Both the position numbers and the translations under genes were made by a program. Shown here piece after piece: positions 63,286-63,947 of a DNA stretch of 63,947 bases. The first letter of the stretch is position 1; each line of letters opens with the position of its first letter. This DNA comes from Akkermansia muciniphila. Lineage in GTDB: Bacteria; Verrucomicrobiota; Verrucomicrobiia; Verrucomicrobiales; Akkermansiaceae. The stretch lies in the NCBI GenBank assembly GCA_947624785.1, contig CANQLV010000016.1, forward strand, positions 1 through 63,947. The letters are read 5' to 3'. The notes under the pieces were generated by a model. That model saw nothing but the letters and a program-made list of their open reading frames with translations, searched no databases and was not told the DNA's origin.

Positions 63286-63620
63286 AAAAGGCCCTGTTTC
63301 CCGCCTTCCGGATTTTTCTGACATCAGACAGCGGAAAAGGCTTCCGGAAGTATTCTGCGCGTTTTTATAGAAGAGGATGGGATAAGGGAGAGTTGAGGGG
63401 GCAGAGTTGAGATTGGACAGATTTGGACTTGATGGACAGGATGGATACCATTTTTCTTCTCTACTAAGCCCGTTCTGTCCGCTGGGTCCCTTGCGTCCAT
63501 CTTTTCCGGAGGATGCCGTTTCCTTACATAGCAGGGCCGTTCCGGCTCTTGTCCGCAACGGCCCTGTTAGTCATGAAGAGCGCGGAGCCTTGACGCTCCA
63601 CTCTTCACTCTCAACCCTCC
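63286..63620. other. Intergenic region with hairpin, between convergent genes
   Basis: This 335-base gap lies between the thioesterase and the autotransporter fragment. It includes a purine-rich stretch (63370-63450) on the plus strand and a 10-bp inverted repeat CAGGGCCGTT/AACGGCCCTG (63532-63541 and 63557-63566) that may terminate the autotransporter gene. No gene was recognised. Confidence 0.45.
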
Positions 63621-63947
63621 TTAAAAGTCATACCGGTAGCCGATACTTCCGTTTACCGAGTTCGCTCCGTCCCGGAAGTCCGCGTTCCCGTTCACGAAGA
63701 CCGTTCCCTGCGTCCCTACCGGCACGCTCAGCCCCGCTCCGATTTGCAGCGCCGTCGTTCCCACCTTGGCACCACGCACGCTTTGCATGAAGCCGGGGTT
63801 GCCCAGCAGCCCCACATTGGTTTCTCCGCGGCGGTCGCCCATGTCCTGGGCCGCGTTCACCCGGAACTCCGCCAGCGCTTCTCGCCCGAAGATGTTGCTC
63901 CCAATGAGCCCCATCCACCGGCCCCCAAGCGCCACCGTTCCCGTCGT
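63621..63947 (-). CDS. Autotransporter beta-barrel, C-terminal fragment (partial)
   Basis: The frame is open to the right edge and gives the last 108 residues of a larger protein. The sequence shows the end of an autotransporter translocator barrel: LIGSNIFGREALAEFRVN, GNPGFMQSVRGAKVGTTALQ, GLSVPVGTQGTVFVNG and the terminal GYRYDF, with the C-terminal aromatic residue used for barrel insertion. The passenger domain lies outside the window. Nothing can be said about its function. Confidence 0.85.
   Translation of the reverse strand, partial: TTGTVALGGRWMGLIGSNIFGREALAEFRVNAAQDMGDRRGETNVGLLGNPGFMQSVRGAKVGTTALQIGAGLSVPVGTQGTVFVNGNADFRDGANSVNGSIGYRYDF

Noticed and set aside
1..63947. tRNA, rRNA or riboswitch genes
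   Set aside because: No T-loop-like motifs in a plausible cloverleaf context, rRNA blocks or known riboswitch cores were recognised; a covariance-model search would decide.

Overview
The window is about 64 kb of GC-rich bacterial chromosome. Gene content fits a verrucomicrobium, most likely Akkermansia; this is inferred from gene families, not from a marker gene. The pointers are a single-chain GlyRS, HprK/HPr/EI without visible EII genes, a secreted formylglycine-type sulfatase, an autotransporter beta-barrel, eukaryote-type UDP-glucose pyrophosphorylase and branching enzyme, and few clear Shine-Dalgarno sites. No rRNA or tRNA gene was recognised.

Layout. 1-5962 is the right-hand part of a prophage: a tightly packed tail module (partial gene, small structural protein, coiled-coil tape-measure-like protein, a frameshifted tail hub/tip-like protein) ending in a cargo glycosyltransferase. 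6095-6647 is a nine-repeat type I-C-like CRISPR array with no cas genes in the window. 7028-34796 is mainly housekeeping: glyS, a YdcF-like protein, a CPBP protease, an Lrp/aminotransferase pair, a large SNF2 ATPase, a cellulose-synthase-like glycosyltransferase beside an L,D-transpeptidase lipoprotein, YqgE, a PLP homeostasis protein, a dynamin-like GTPase, 5-FTHF cyclo-ligase, an ABC ATPase, an M20 peptidase, hprK-ptsH-ptsI, a sulfatase, argF, sufE and a branching enzyme.

34956-41792 is the most unusual part. Two LicD-family phosphotransferases flank a cytidylyltransferase-like/aminotransferase fusion, an opine-dehydrogenase-like protein and a TagD-like cytidylyltransferase/Gfo-Idh-MocA oxidoreductase fusion, with AT-rich promoter regions on either side. 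I infer that the locus builds one or two CDP-activated, nitrogen-modified head groups and attaches them to a surface glycan. No pathway with this exact gene set is known to me.

42183-63947 returns to core and envelope functions: a TPR membrane protein, an outer-membrane protein, a methyltransferase, UDP-glucose pyrophosphorylase overlapping a membrane protein and a GGQ-domain protein, coaD, dxr, a DUF418 protein, infC-thrS (ThrRS without a TGS domain), hemB, a two-component system, UDP-xylose synthase, an acyl-ACP thioesterase and the C-terminal end of an autotransporter running off the right edge.

Several starts were moved inward from the longest open frame, usually where the extension begins with TTG/GTG or runs through intergenic sequence. 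Coordinates of stems and motifs were read by eye.
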